Part shown: positions 1 to 11,203 of the stretch, one piece after another
How positions within the stretch are numbered: the first letter of the stretch is position 1
Layout: each line of letters opens with the position of its first letter
Origin: Stomoxys calcitrans
Taxonomy: Eukaryota > Arthropoda > Insecta > Diptera > Muscidae
Assembly: GCF_963082655.1 (NCBI RefSeq)
Contig: NC_081555.1
Location: forward strand, 146,056,517-146,120,516
DNA: 64,000 nt
Reading direction: 5' to 3'
Notes under the pieces: model-generated
What the model was told of the DNA's origin: nothing
Databases searched by the model: none
Seen by the model: only the letters and a program-made list of their open reading frames with translations
Position numbers and translations under genes: made by a program

Positions 1-595
1 CTTGAGAGGTTGATAGAAACATATCTAAATTGATAAAACATATCCAAATTGACGAAGGATGTCGAAGGGCCTAACACAACTCACTGTCCCAAATTTCAGC
101 AAAATCGGATAATAAATGTGTCTTTTATGGGCATAAGACCCTAAATCGGAGGATCGGTCTATATGACAGCTAAATCCAAATCTGGACCGATCTGGGCCAA
201 ATTGACGAAAGATGTCGAAGGGCCTTACACAACTCACTGTCTCAAATTTCAGCAAAATCGGATAATAAATGTGGCTTTTATAGGCCTAAGACCCTAAATC
301 GGAGGGTCGGTCTATATGGCAGCTATATCAAGGTATGGTCCGATATAGCCCATCTTCCAACTTAAACTGCTTATGGACAAAAGAAGAATCTGTGCAAAGT
401 TTCAGCTCAATATCTCTATGTTTAAAGACTATAGCATGATTTCAACAGACAGACGGACGGACATGGCTAGATCGTCTTAGATTTTTACGCTAATCAAGAA
501 TATATATACTTTATAGGGTCGGAAATGGATATTTCGATGTGTTGCAAACAGAATGACAAAATGAATATACGCCCTATCTTACAGTGTTGGGTATG
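1..595 (+). repeat. mini-me-like repeat, subtype B, cut by window start
   Basis: Units with the phrase CTATATGGCAGCTATATC recur, followed by ACAGACAGACGGACGGACAT, the core AAGAATATATATACTTTAT and the tail sequence TTGCAAACAGAATGACAAAA. The tail hairpin is decayed (ATCTTACAGTGTTGGGTAT). The head lies outside the window. Apparent ORFs in it on either strand are by-products of the repeat units, not genes. Confidence 0.85.
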
Positions 596-1398
596 GTATT
601 ACGTAAAACAATATGCATATTAGCCACACAAGGTGTGAAAATATCCACTACATAAATGGCATTCATATTATTACACCCATAAGTTTAAAATAAAATCAAT
701 TCAATTGTACTCTGGCGTTATCAAAGCTTTCAATGTCCTCTTCGTGTTTGAAGATTTAAAGATATTCATATTACGACAAAAAAAAAAAATAGTCAAAGAA
801 TGAAATTCAAAAAGAAAGAAAAAAAATATTCAAATTTCCGCTTCATTTTACACAAACGATGAGAGGTAATGTTTTGAATATTTCATGTTATAATGCTGTT
901 GTTAAAATATGCAAAAAACAGCACGAAGACACACACACACACACATACATGCATACAATTTATACTAATATACCAAGATGGGAGGAAAAAAAAAATACGG
1001 AAAATAGGAAAACTAAAACCAATGGTGCATATGCACTTTTCTCGCTTGACATCACATGCACACGTCTCACTTTTGAATATGTTCATCAAAGTGTGCGGCA
1101 AAGTGCGGACATAGGTTAAAACAATTTTTTACAGTATTCGGCAAAGAAATTAGAGAGGATTTAGCTAAAAAGCTATTCAATGTGCTTTTGGGTGATAACA
1201 AAGGTAAATGGGTAGTAAAAGTTTGAATATTTCTATTCTGTTTTCCTTCTGTTTTAAAGGAAAACCGTAAACAGCATTTGTTAAAGACATTATAATAGAA
1301 AAGACTTTAACGACATTTATTAAGACTTTTGGGTAACTAGAAACGCACGAATCTTCCATATTCCCTTCCATAGACAAGTTATTGGAAATCTTATGATT
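596..1398. other. non-repeat A+T-rich stretch, no gene seen
   Basis: No coding signal or recognised mobile element is visible. A short (CA)n run lies near 930-945 and creates spurious His/Thr-rich reading frames on both strands. An A-run near 778-790 is simple sequence. Confidence 0.6.
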
Positions 1399-2748
1399 TT
1401 TATACCCACCACCGAAAGATGGGGTTATATTTATTTTGTCATTCAGTTTGCAACACATCGAAATATCCATTTCCGACCCTATAAAGCATATATACATTCT
1501 TGAGGCCACCGTAGCGCAGAGGTTAGCATGTCCGCCTATGACGCTGAACGCCTGGGTTCAAATCCTGTGGTTTCCCCTCCTAATGCTGGCAACATTTGTG
1601 AGGTACTATGCGTAGTAAAACTTCTCTCCAAAAAGGTGTCGCACTGTGGCACGCCGTTCGGACTCGGCTATAAAAAGGAGGCCGCTTATCATTGAGCTTA
1701 AAACTTAAATCGGACTGCACTTATTGATATGTGAGAAGTTTGCCCCTGTTCCTTAGTGGAATGTTTATGGGCACAATTTACATTTTTAGATTCTTGATCG
1801 TCGTAAGAATCTAAGACATGTCCGTCCGTTTGTCCGTCCATCCATCTGTCTGTTGATATCACGCAGAGTCTTCAAAAATAGAAATATTGAGCTGACACTA
1901 TACACAGATTCTTTTTCTTTATCCAGGTTCAGTTTGACGATGGGCTATATCGGACTATATCTCCATATAGCCCCCATATAGACCGATCTGCCGATTTTAG
2001 GTAATATGCCCATAAAAGTGAGTTTGGAACAGTGAGTTGTGTTAGGCCCTTCGATATCCTTCTTCAATTTGGTCCAGATAAGTTTAGATTTGGATATAGC
2101 AGCCACAAAGACCGTTCTCCCGATTTAAAGTCTTGAGTCCATAAAAGGCGCATTTATTGTCCGATTTCGCCGAAATGTGGGACAGTGAGTTGTGTAAAGC
2201 CCTTCGACATCTTTTTCAATTTGGTTCTGATCGGTCCAAATTTGGATATAGCTGCGATGTATACCGATCTGCCGATTTACGGTCTTGGGCCCATAAATCG
2301 CGCAGTTATTTTCCGATTTCGCTAAAATTTAGGACAGTGAGTTATGATATGATCCTCGACATCTCTTTTTAATTTGGCTCAGATCGGTGCAGATTTGGAT
2401 ATAGCTGTTATATAGACCGATCTCTCGATTTTAAGTCTTGGCCACATAAAAGATGCATTCATTATCCAGTTACTTATGTTAAGCTTTCCGACATCCTTTC
2501 CCTAAATGGTTGAGATCGGTCTATATCTGGATATAGCTGCCATAAAGACCAATATTTTGTTCTACAACATTGAACAGTGACTTGTATTAATAGACCATTC
2601 AATGTTCGTTCCGAATTCGGTCCAAAATCGGACCACATTTCCATAGAGATGATATGGTTGCATAAAAAACGCTTTTTTCACCGGATTATAACGAAAGGTG
2701 GTAAACAAAGTTCGACTTGGCCGAACTTAATGCCATTTTACTAGTTTA
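1399..2748 (-). repeat. mini-me-like repeat, subtype B, full-length, carries a SINE
   Basis: It begins with the tail hairpin TATACCCACCACCGAAAG and ends with the reverse complement of the head (GGCCGAACTTAATGCCATTTTA). The core is interrupted at 1504-1789 by a tRNA-derived SINE. Internal units carry CAGTGAGTTGTGTTAGGCCC phrases with roughly 153-bp spacing. No protein is predicted. Confidence 0.85.
1504..1789 (+). mobile_element. tRNA-derived SINE
   Basis: The 5' part has a polymerase III A-box-like block (TAGCGCAGAGGTTAGCATG) and a B box (GGGTTCAAATCC), as in tRNA-derived SINEs. The body ends with CCTTAGTGGAATGTTTATGG. The direct repeat ATTCTTGA at 1496-1503 and 1790-1797 flanks it and fits a target-site duplication inside the core of the host mini-me-like repeat. 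Transcription would run left to right from the internal promoter. Compared with other copies, the segment between the B box and the GTGGTTTCCCC block is shortened. Confidence 0.85.
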
Positions 2749-2780
2749 AGTAACTATTAAGATTTTTTTTAATTTACACT

Positions 2781-3300
2781 ATAGGATGGAGGTAACCTTA
2801 TGTCGTCAATCCGTTTGTAAGCCTTGGAAATGTTCGTTTGAGACTCCATTAAGTATATATTAATTAATGCCATATAAACCGATCTCCCAGTTAGACTGCT
2901 TGAGCTTCTAGAGTGCGCAAATCTTATCCAAATTGGCTGAAATATTGCACATATCGTTTTGGTATAACTTCCAACAACTGTATCAAGTATGGTCTTAATC
3001 GGTTCATAGCTTGATATAAGTCAAGACCCCAGATCGGTTTATATGTCAGCTATATCAGGTTATGAACCGATTTAAACCGTACTCAGCACAGTTGTTGGAA
3101 GTCATAATAAAACACCTCATGCAGAATTTCAGTCAAATCGGATAAGAATTCTGCCCACTAGCGGCTCAAGAAGTCAAGATTCCAGATCGGTTAAGCCCAT
3201 TTACAATCCCAACCGACCTACACTAATAATAAGTATTTGTGCAAAATTTCAAGCGGCTAGCTTTACTATTTTATGCGGATACTATAACTAATCCAAAAAC
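2781..3300. repeat. head-to-head inverted pair of subtype A repeat fragments
   Basis: From 2781 to about 3015 the sequence runs in the minus orientation (tail-like ATAGGATGGAGG, then CAACTGTATCAAGTATGG). From about 3018 it switches to plus (CCAGATCGGTTTATATG ... GCGGCTAGCTTTA). The two halves are partly complementary, so the stretch could fold back on itself. Heads are missing at the junction. Confidence 0.75.
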
Positions 3301-3425
3301 CTCCCCAGAGGTCCACCGAAATTGCTTTAGAATTAGATATAGCTTCCAACTGATACTTACAGGGTAAGTGTAGGGTATTATATAGTCGGCATCATCCGAC
3401 TTTTGTCTTTCCTTTGGGGGTTTTT
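3301..3425 (-). repeat. end fragment of subtype C repeat
   Basis: The segment AGGGTAAGTGTAGGGTATTA followed by ATCCGACTTTTGTCTTTCC matches the end seen at 49845-49905 and is the reverse complement of the subtype C head. Only the terminal part is present. Confidence 0.65.
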
Positions 3426-4261
3426 ATTTTATTTCATAATTCATTCTTTAAAACACTGTAATTTATGGCTTCCACAAAACCTTTCATGTCACAATTGTCC
3501 TTGAAAGCCTTTGACTCTTCTAATTTGCATATGCAATTGCCTTCCCCAATGCAATGCTTAATACCGTGTGACACTTTCACTATTTCGTTCTTTTGCTACA
3601 TTTAAATATTTCTACAAAATCATGGTGCTATATTCATGGCAAAAAAAGCACGAGCGAGAAAAAAAATATGATTTTATTCTACAAAAACCGCAGCCACAAA
3701 AACTCATGAACTAAAGGTAGGTAGAAATGCAGTACTCATAGCAAAAACAGTGAAAGACTGAATGAAACCACCTACACACACACACACTCAACCACTAAAC
3801 AAACTAAACAAGCAATTGCACCTATGCCACCACTACCACCAAGCAGCAAGAATATTTTTGGCAACGCCATCAGCCGGTAGATTGGCATAAATTGGAGCCA
3901 ACTTGCTTGCCTCTGTGCATTTTGTTTTTTTTTTCTGTGCATTCATTCTGCACCGACAAATTTTCTATGCAAACTCTTTGAAGTTTACACAGACCGAGTG
4001 GATGTATGAATGTTTAGTTCATTTTCTACCTTTTTGTGTGGTTTGACAACAAATTTGAAAAAGACTTTAAAGATTTCTAGATACTATGGCATGGTGTTTA
4101 TGCTTGGATTTTGTTTTTTTTTTTTTTTGTGGCAATTTTTTATGTTTTTTACCATTTTCTCTGTTTAAGCAGGTCAAATAATATTAACAACCTATCATAA
4201 ATCACTAAATGGTCTGATTGAAAATTTGGCAACGGCCTCTGAAATGTGTAGGTTGGTTTTT
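3426..4261. other. non-repeat A+T-rich stretch, no gene seen
   Basis: Short homopolymer tracts and a (CA)n patch near 3773-3787 are present. No reading frame longer than background and no mobile-element end was recognised. Confidence 0.6.
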
Positions 4262-5382
4262 TATACCCTCCACAATAGGATGGAGGTATACTAATGTCGT
4301 CATTCTGTTTGTAACACCTCGAAAGAGAACTATAAAGTATATATTGGGTTGCCCAAAAAGTATTTGCAGATTTGACAAATTTTTTCACAGCTTGTGACTC
4401 TGTAATTGCATTCTTTCTTTTGTCAGTTATCAGCTGTTACTTTTAGCTTGCTTTAGAAAGAAAAGTGTAAAAAAAAGTATATTTGATTAAAGTTCATTCT
4501 AAGTATTATTAAAAATGAATTTACTTTCTTTTAAAAAATCCGCAATTACTTTTTGGGCAACCCAATACATTCTTGATCGTCGTGACATTTTAAGTAGAAC
4601 TAGCAATGTCCGTCTGTCCGTCCGTCTGTCCGTCCGTCCGTCTGTCCGTTTGTCTGTCGAAAGCACGCTAACTTTCGAAGGAGTAAAGCTAGCCGATTGA
4701 AATTTTGTTCAATTCCTTAATATTAGAGTAGGTCGGTTGAGATTATAAATGGGCCAAATCAGTCCATGTTTTAAAATAGCTGCCATATAAACCGATCTTG
4801 GGTCTTGACTTCTCGAGCCTCTGGAGGGCGCAATTCTCGTCCGATTTGACTGAATTTTTGCACGTAGTGTTTTCATATTACTTCCAACAACTGTGCTTAG
4901 TATGGTACAAATCGGTTTATAACCTGATATAGCTGCTCTATAAAAACCAATCTTGGGTCTTGACTTCTTGAGCTTTTAGAAGTCGCAATTCTTTTTCCGA
5001 TTTGACTGCAATTTTGCCCGTTGTGTTTTGGTATCACTTCCAACATTTAAGCAAAGTATGGTCCAAATCGCTTCAAACCTGATATAGCTGCCATATAAAC
5101 CGATCTCATACGATTTGGCACAAATTTTGTACAACGGCTATTACCATGGCCTTCAACATGCGTGCGTAATATGGGCAAAATCGATCTAAAGCTTGATACA
5201 GCTCCCATATAAACCGATCTCCCGATTTTGCTTCTTGAGCCCCGAATCGGGCTCAAGTCCTTATCCATTATTCTCTGTTTGCCTTAAAAGACATACTGCG
5301 CCAAAAACTCTACAGATGCGATCCATGGTGGAGGGTATATAAGATTCGGCCCGGTCGAACTTAGCACGCTCTTACTTGTTTT
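4262..5382 (-). repeat. mini-me-like repeat, subtype A, full-length, carries a MITE
   Basis: It starts at the tail hairpin (CCTCCACAATAGGATGG) and ends in the reverse head (GGTCGAACTTAGCACGCTC ... ACTTG). The GTCC/GTCT tract at 4603-4655 is expanded. A mariner-type MITE interrupts the TA-rich core at 4344-4565. Confidence 0.88.
4344..4565 (+). mobile_element. mariner-type MITE copy 1 (TTGGGTTGCCCAAAAAG ends)
   Basis: Inverted ends TTGGGTTGCCCAAAAAGTA and TACTTTTTGGGCAACCCAA bound a 222-bp element flanked by TA at 4342-4343 and 4566-4567, the mariner target duplication. The ends resemble those of cecropia-group mariners such as Hsmar1. It cannot encode a transposase and needs one in trans. 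A stretch near the left end is deleted relative to the copies at 35046 and 56542. Confidence 0.9.
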
Positions 5383-5424
5383 TCTTAAATTTTTGGGTAG
5401 GCCATATGTTGTAAGAGTCTTTAT

Positions 5425-6170
5425 ACCCTACACCACCACTGTGGTACAGGGAATTATAAGTTTGTGCATTTGTTTGCAACGCTAAGAAGGAGAAGAGCCA
5501 GACCCATTAATAGGTATACCAATCGGCTCAGTCACTTTCTGATTCGATTTAGCCACGTTCGTCTGTCCGTCTGTGAGTCCATGTATTCTTTTAATCAAAG
5601 TGCAGGTCGTATTTGTTGTCCAATCATCACCAAATTTTGCAAATGTCACTTTTTTGGCCCAAGGACAAATGCTATTGATTTTGGTAAAAATCGGTGCAGA
5701 TTAAGATATACCTCCCATATATATGTATCGCCCGATTTTTACTTAAATGGGTGTAGTAGCTAAACTTTTCAACCGATCTGTACAAAATTTGGCACGAACT
5801 GTTTTGTTACTGATCTTAACATATCTGCTAGATTTCATCAAAATCGGTTCAGATTTAGATATAGCTCCTATATATATGTATCGCCCGATTTGCACTTAAA
5901 TGGCCGTAGTAGCTAAAATTTTCAACCAATCTGCACAAAATTTGGCACAGACTGTTTCGTTACTGATCTTAACATATCTGCAAAATATCATCAAAATCGG
6001 TTCAGATTTAGATATAGCCCTCGTATATTTGTATCGCCCGATTTGCACTTAAATCGCCTCAGTAGCTACAATTTTCAATCGATCTGCACAAAATTTGGCA
6101 TGGACTGTTTTGTAACTTTGTTACTGCCTTTCCTTGCAGGGTTTTTAATAAAAACAACAAATAAGAGCAC
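5425..6170 (-). repeat. mini-me-like repeat, subtype C
   Basis: The tail hairpin CCTACACCACCACTGTGG is followed by the TCTGATTCGATTTAGCCACG core and three units with TTTAGATATAGCTCC and ATATATGTATCGCCCGATT. The end near 6125-6170 is decayed. ORFs here are incidental. Confidence 0.8.
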
Positions 6171-6399
6171 GATATCTTTTCAGGGTATAGTAATATAAAT
6201 CTATTAGTCGAATTCTACTAACCAAAAGTTAAAAAAACACATCTTTATAAAGTTTAAGTCTTTGAAAGAAGAACAAAACTGGATTACACTCACAAAATAA
6301 TAATAGAGTTCAATTATCTTGAATTGTCTTACAAACAAACAGTTACCAATTACCTTTACACTCAGTATTCTCCCCTCATACGTTGAAAAGGTTTAAATG
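6171..6399. other. short unassigned A+T-rich stretch
   Basis: No gene, repeat end or target duplication was recognised between the subtype C repeat and the retrotransposon relic. Confidence 0.5.
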
Positions 6400-7410
6400 G
6401 CAGTCTGCCATCAGACTCACTTAGACGTTGTCGTTCATTGTGATACCACAGAAACAGAAGAAGGAAGATGTCTTTTAGTTTCTAACGTTGAACCATCCAG
6501 ATCAGATCGCTTTAAAAAGCCCAACAACTTGCGAATGCTCACATCCGCTAAATCAAACAATCAATGAGAACCTAAAGTGGAATGCCTTCTGACTGCCAGT
6601 GCGGGACACACACACAGAAGATGTTCTATAGCCTCTTCTTCTTCGATGTCTTCACAGCTTCCGCAAATGTCTTTACTACCATCCTTCAGTATGTCAGCAT
6701 GATTTCCGATTAGACAGTGACCTGTCATGATGGACACAATGACTGGGACATCTGTTCTAGCCAATGACACCAAAGCAGTAGGACTCTTTAAGTCTATATT
6801 AAGCTACATAGTTTTGGAATGCTCACAGCTCTCTCTTCGTGACCATCTATCATTCGATTCCTAGTGTTTCCTCACTAGATATTGTCTATACATTCTTTGA
6901 CTTCTGAATATACCCGATTTGCACCGTAATAGGTCGAATAGGTAGAATCTTCCTTAGCGAAGAGGCCTTAAATTTATCACTCGCGCAGCTGCAGAATTCC
7001 ACCCAGTATTTGTTCTGAGTCTTTCTCAGCTCGCCCTTACATTTTCTTAGCTCTGCCTTATAGATGTCCCATGCGTGTGGTGCTGTTGTGGCTTTCGCCC
7101 TGTTGAAGAGTTTTCTGCAGTCCTGTTTTAGACTAACCAACACTGGGTTCCATCATGGCGGTCGCTGTTTGCCCCTTGCCTTGGCACTAGGGCATGGTGA
7201 CACAAGCGAGTCATTCAGGGCCTTCGTGATCCGCTTGACCATTATGTCTATATCCTCCGTAGTTTCCACTTCCTTTTCAAGTCTAGAAGGGATAGTGGTG
7301 CAGAATTTGTGCCGAAATTTATCTCAATCCGACTTTCTTCTGTTTAGGCAAAGCACCACTTCTACAGTATTTTACCCAAGGCTGAAACTAATATAACGAT
7401 CATCATAAAA
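6400..7410 (-). pseudogene. LOA/R1-like non-LTR retrotransposon relic, RT deleted
   Basis: Read on the minus strand, 7385 to about 6890 encodes the C-terminal side of an AP-endonuclease-like ORF2 and the linker to reverse transcriptase. It includes a PP-x-WNP block followed by CRKLFNRAKATT and LRKTQNKYWVEFC. The first Trp of the usual PPWWNP is a stop codon. The next recognisable piece (6773-6561) is the far C-terminal part, with MTGHCLIGNHA and a Cys-rich EHLLCVCPAL segment. The reverse transcriptase that should lie between is missing, so this is an internally deleted, frame-broken remnant. The clade is inferred from the endonuclease linker plus the Cys-His tail; I or R1 relatives are possible. 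Confidence 0.75.
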
Positions 7411-8124
7411 GCTATGGTCATCCAAAACTTCCCAGTCTCTCTCTCTCTCTCTCTCCTCATAACAAAATTCAATCTTATACAACTGTTTTTAACATAAAAA
7501 AATTTTAAATTTAATTTATTGTAATCTATTTTCATTTTAATTTAAATTATCTCTCACTAATTGGTGTTGCATTGGCCCATTCCAGCATCTCTATAAAGGC
7601 GCGATAAATAAAAGCCACAAAATAAGCGGATTACGTGTGTAATCAGATTTATGTACTAAATAAAAACAATAACAACAACAATAGTGACAAAAACAAGGCA
7701 AACCAAAAAAAAAAACTCTAAAACCAAAACCGCAACAATTAAACTATAATTTCAAAGCTTGAATGACTGTGTGAAATTAGTAGTTTTTGTCAAGCAACCA
7801 AATGGTTGTACGTAGCGGTGATGGTTCATGTGACGAAAAAAAAAAATTAAATAAATAAACTGTCTAAAACAAAATCCATAAAAGGCTTGCAGCGTATATA
7901 AATAAATTAAAATAAAAATTTTTGGCTCGGTTTTTATCATTTTCATGAAAATGTCTCCTAATTGCTGCCATGACTGTTAGGCTACATAGCAATTGATGCC
8001 TATAGGCGTAATAGCAAAAACCATATCATCGATTAACTTTTATGGGCCAAAATGAAAAATAATGTCCACATTGTTATCCTAATTGTGAAATGTCCTTAAG
8101 CGCAAATACTCGGTACTACAATGT
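7411..8124. other. A+T-rich stretch with (CT)n run, no gene seen
   Basis: A (CT)n microsatellite lies at about 7436-7455. The rest is A-rich, with no element ends or coding pattern that I recognise. Confidence 0.6.
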
Positions 8125-8395
8125 AAAACAAGTAAGGGAAGGCAAAAGACGAGCAGTGCCGAGTATATAATACAATGCGAATACACCTACACCATAAATG
8201 TAACTTGTGGGGACATTAATATATGGACGCTTTTTTCAAATCCGAACGGATTGAATTGCCTGCAGGCGCTTTCGGATGAGTCTTAAACAATCCATATTAA
8301 ATGTCATGAAAAACTTTAGCGACAAAAAGTGTGATTCTGGAGTTGCATATATAAGGGAGCTATATCTGAATCTTACTCATTTTAATGAATTAACC
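8125..8395 (+). repeat. subtype C-like head fragment
   Basis: AACAAGTAAGGGAAGGCAAA followed by GAGCAGTGCCGAGTATATAA matches the subtype C head in plus orientation. Beyond about 8210 the sequence diverges from the other copies and stops at the next head (8396). Confidence 0.6.
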
Positions 8396-9297
8396 AAAAA
8401 CAAGTAAAAGCGTACTAAGTTTAAGTATATATACACTCAACCATGGATCGAATTTGTCGAGTTCTTTGTTCGGTATCTCTTTATAGGTAAACCAAGGATA
8501 ATGGATAAAAATTGCCATGCCATTGGAGCCGTATTAGGTTTTGGACTGATTCGAAACATACCAAATGGGGTAAGAATTGCGCCCTTTAAAGGTTTTGGAC
8601 TGATTCGAAACATACCAAATGGAATAAGAATTGCGCCTCAAAAAGTATAATCCAGAGATCGGTTTATATGGGAGCTATATCAGGTTATGCACCGATTCAG
8701 ACTATATTTGGCACGCACGTTGAAGGTCATATGAGAAGTCGTTGTACAAAATTCAGCCAGCCAAATCAGATAAAAACTGCACCTTCTAGAAACTCAAGAC
8801 GTATAATCGGGATATCGGTGTATATGGGAGCTAAATCAGGTTATGAACCGATTTAGAACGTACTTGGCGTAATTGTTGAAATTCTTCAAACAAAATTTCA
8901 GCCAAATCGGATAATAATTCCGCATTCAAGAGGCTCAAAAAGTCAAGATCCGAGATAGGTTAATATGTCAGCTTTATCAGGTTAAGAACCAATTTGGACC
9001 ACATTTGGTACAGTTATTGGAAGTCATAACAAAGTATCCCATACAAAATTTTAGCCAAATCGGATAAGAGTGGCCCACTTACAATCCCAACCGACCGACA
9101 CTTATAGGAAGTATTGTGCAAAATGTCAAGCACTTAGCTTTATTCGTTCGAAACCTCGCGTGCTTTCGGTAGACGATCGGACATGTCTATATCGACTAAG
9201 AAAACCTAAAAACAATCAAGTATATATATACTTTGTCGGGTCTCAGATAAATGGAATGACGAAACTAGTACACCCTATGGCGGAGGGTATATAAAGG
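8396..9297 (+). repeat. mini-me-like repeat, subtype A, full-length
   Basis: The head AACAAGTAAAAGCGTACTAAG is followed by internal units (GATCGGTTTATATGGGAGC), the TTCGGTAGACGATCGGACAT tract, the core AAGTATATATATACTTTGTC and the tail CCTATGGCGGAGGGTATA. The phrase AGGTTTTGGACTGATTCG is tandemly duplicated at about 8534 and 8590. Confidence 0.85.
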
Positions 9298-10375
9298 TGC
9301 AGATGAGCAAAAAATCAATCCATACAAAATTTCCCGAAAAATTTTTGAACATTTTAATCACTACTGCTATATAAGTGAAAATAATGCGATACATGTATGT
9401 GGGAGCCATATACAAATCTGAATCGATTTCAATGTCAAAAAGCCTAACATAAGTCAATGTGTCACATTTCATCGAAAGCGGATTATAAAATCGCTTTTAT
9501 TTGGGCCCAAGACCTTAGAACGAACGATCGGTCTATATGACAGCTATATCCAAATCTTAACCGATCTGGGCCAAATTGAAGAAGGATATAGAAAGGCCTA
9601 ACACAACCCACTGTCCCAAATTTCGGCGACATCGGATAATAAATGCGCCTTTCATGGGCCGAAAACCTTAAATCGAGAGTTCGGTCTATATGGCAGCTAT
9701 ATCCAAATCTGAACCGATCTGTGCCATTTTGCAGAAGTATGTCGAGGGGCTTAACCTAACTCAATTTCCCAAATTTTGGCAACATCGGACAATAAATGCG
9801 CATTTTTTGGGCGCAAGACCTTAAATCGAACGATTGGTCTATATGGCAGCTATATCCAAATCTGGACCGATCTGAGCCATATCGAAGAAGGATGTCGAAG
9901 AGCCTAATACAACTCACTGTCCCAAATTTCAGCAAAATCGGATAATAAATGCGCCTTTTATGGGCCGAAAACCTTAAATCGAGAGTTTGGTCTATATGAC
10001 AGCTATATCCAAATCTGGACCGATCTGTGCCATATTGCCGAAGTATGTCGAGGGGCTTAACCTAACCCACTGTCCCAAATTTCGGAAACATCGGACAATA
10101 AATGCGCTTTTTTTGGGCCCAAGACCTTAAATCGGGAGATGGGTTTATATGGGGGCTATATCAAAATATAGTCCGATATCGCCCATCTTCGGACTTAACC
10201 TGCTTATGGACAAAAAAGAATCTGTGCAAAGTTTCAGCTCAATATCTCTATTTTTAAAGACGATAGCGTGATATCAACGGACAGACGGACGGACATATCT
10301 ACAATAGATCGTCTTACATTTTTACGTTGATCGAGAATGAATATACCGCCATCCTTTGGGGGTGGGTATAAAAAA
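9298..10375 (+). repeat. mini-me-like repeat, subtype B array
   Basis: Six units carry GGTCTATATGGCAGCTATAT-type phrases, then GGACAGACGGACGGACATAT, the core GATCGAGAATGAATATACC and the tail CCATCCTTTGGGGGTGGGT. The head is absent; the array abuts the tail of the previous copy. Confidence 0.85.
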
Positions 10376-11203
10376 GGGGCTCGTCTGGATCATATTCCTC
10401 TCAGATCCCGAGAACTCTTATAAATAGAAGCCATAATTTTAGCGAAATCAGGCAATAAATCCGTTTGTTATGGGCTTAAGGAATCGATCTATATAGCAGC
10501 TATATCTATAGAGTCTGATCTAAATTAGATTGAGTCACTAATTCAAATTTCAGCGAAATCGGGGTAAAAGTAAGGCTTTTATGGGATTCAGACCCCTTAT
10601 CGCCAGATCGGTCTATATGGCAGCTATATCTAAATATAGTCCGATCTGAACCATATTTGGATCGGGTGTCGGAGGAATTACAACAACCCACTGTTTTAAA
10701 TTTCGCAAAATCGGGCAATAAAGAAAGCTTTTATGGGCTTCAGAACCTTTATCGGCAGATCGGTCTATATGGCAGCTATATCTAAATATAGTCCGATCTA
10801 AACCTTATTTAGGTCGGATTTCAGGAGGCCTAAAACAACTCACTGTTTCAAATTTCAGCAAAATAGCATAATAAATAAACTTGTTATAGGCTTCAGACCC
10901 TTTATTGGCAGATCAGTCTATATAGCATCTATATCCAAATATGGTCAAGAACTTAACCTGCAAGCAGCAAAAAGACGTATATGCGCCAAATTTCATCTCA
11001 ATATCTTAAATTTGAAGACTGTAGAGTGATGGCAACAGACGGACGGACCGCAAGACAGACGAACAGACACACGGTCATCGTTAAATCGCATTTGATTTTT
11101 ACGACGATCCGAAATATATATACTTTGTAGGGAAATGAATATTTCGATGTGTTGCAAACGGAATGACAAAACGAATATACCGCCTATCCTATGGTGGTGG
11201 GTA
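10376..11203 (+). repeat. mini-me-like repeat, subtype B, second copy
   Basis: Units with the phrase GATCGGTCTATATGGCAGC start at 10604 and 10756 (spacing 152). They are followed by GACGGACGGACC, the core CGAAATATATATACTTTGTA and the tail CCTATGGTGGTGGGTATA. It lies head-to-tail behind the preceding array. Confidence 0.85.

Noticed and set aside
883..1119. Three overlapping frames on both strands around a CA-repeat
   Set aside because: A (CA)n microsatellite opens several frames at once; no start context or conserved motif.
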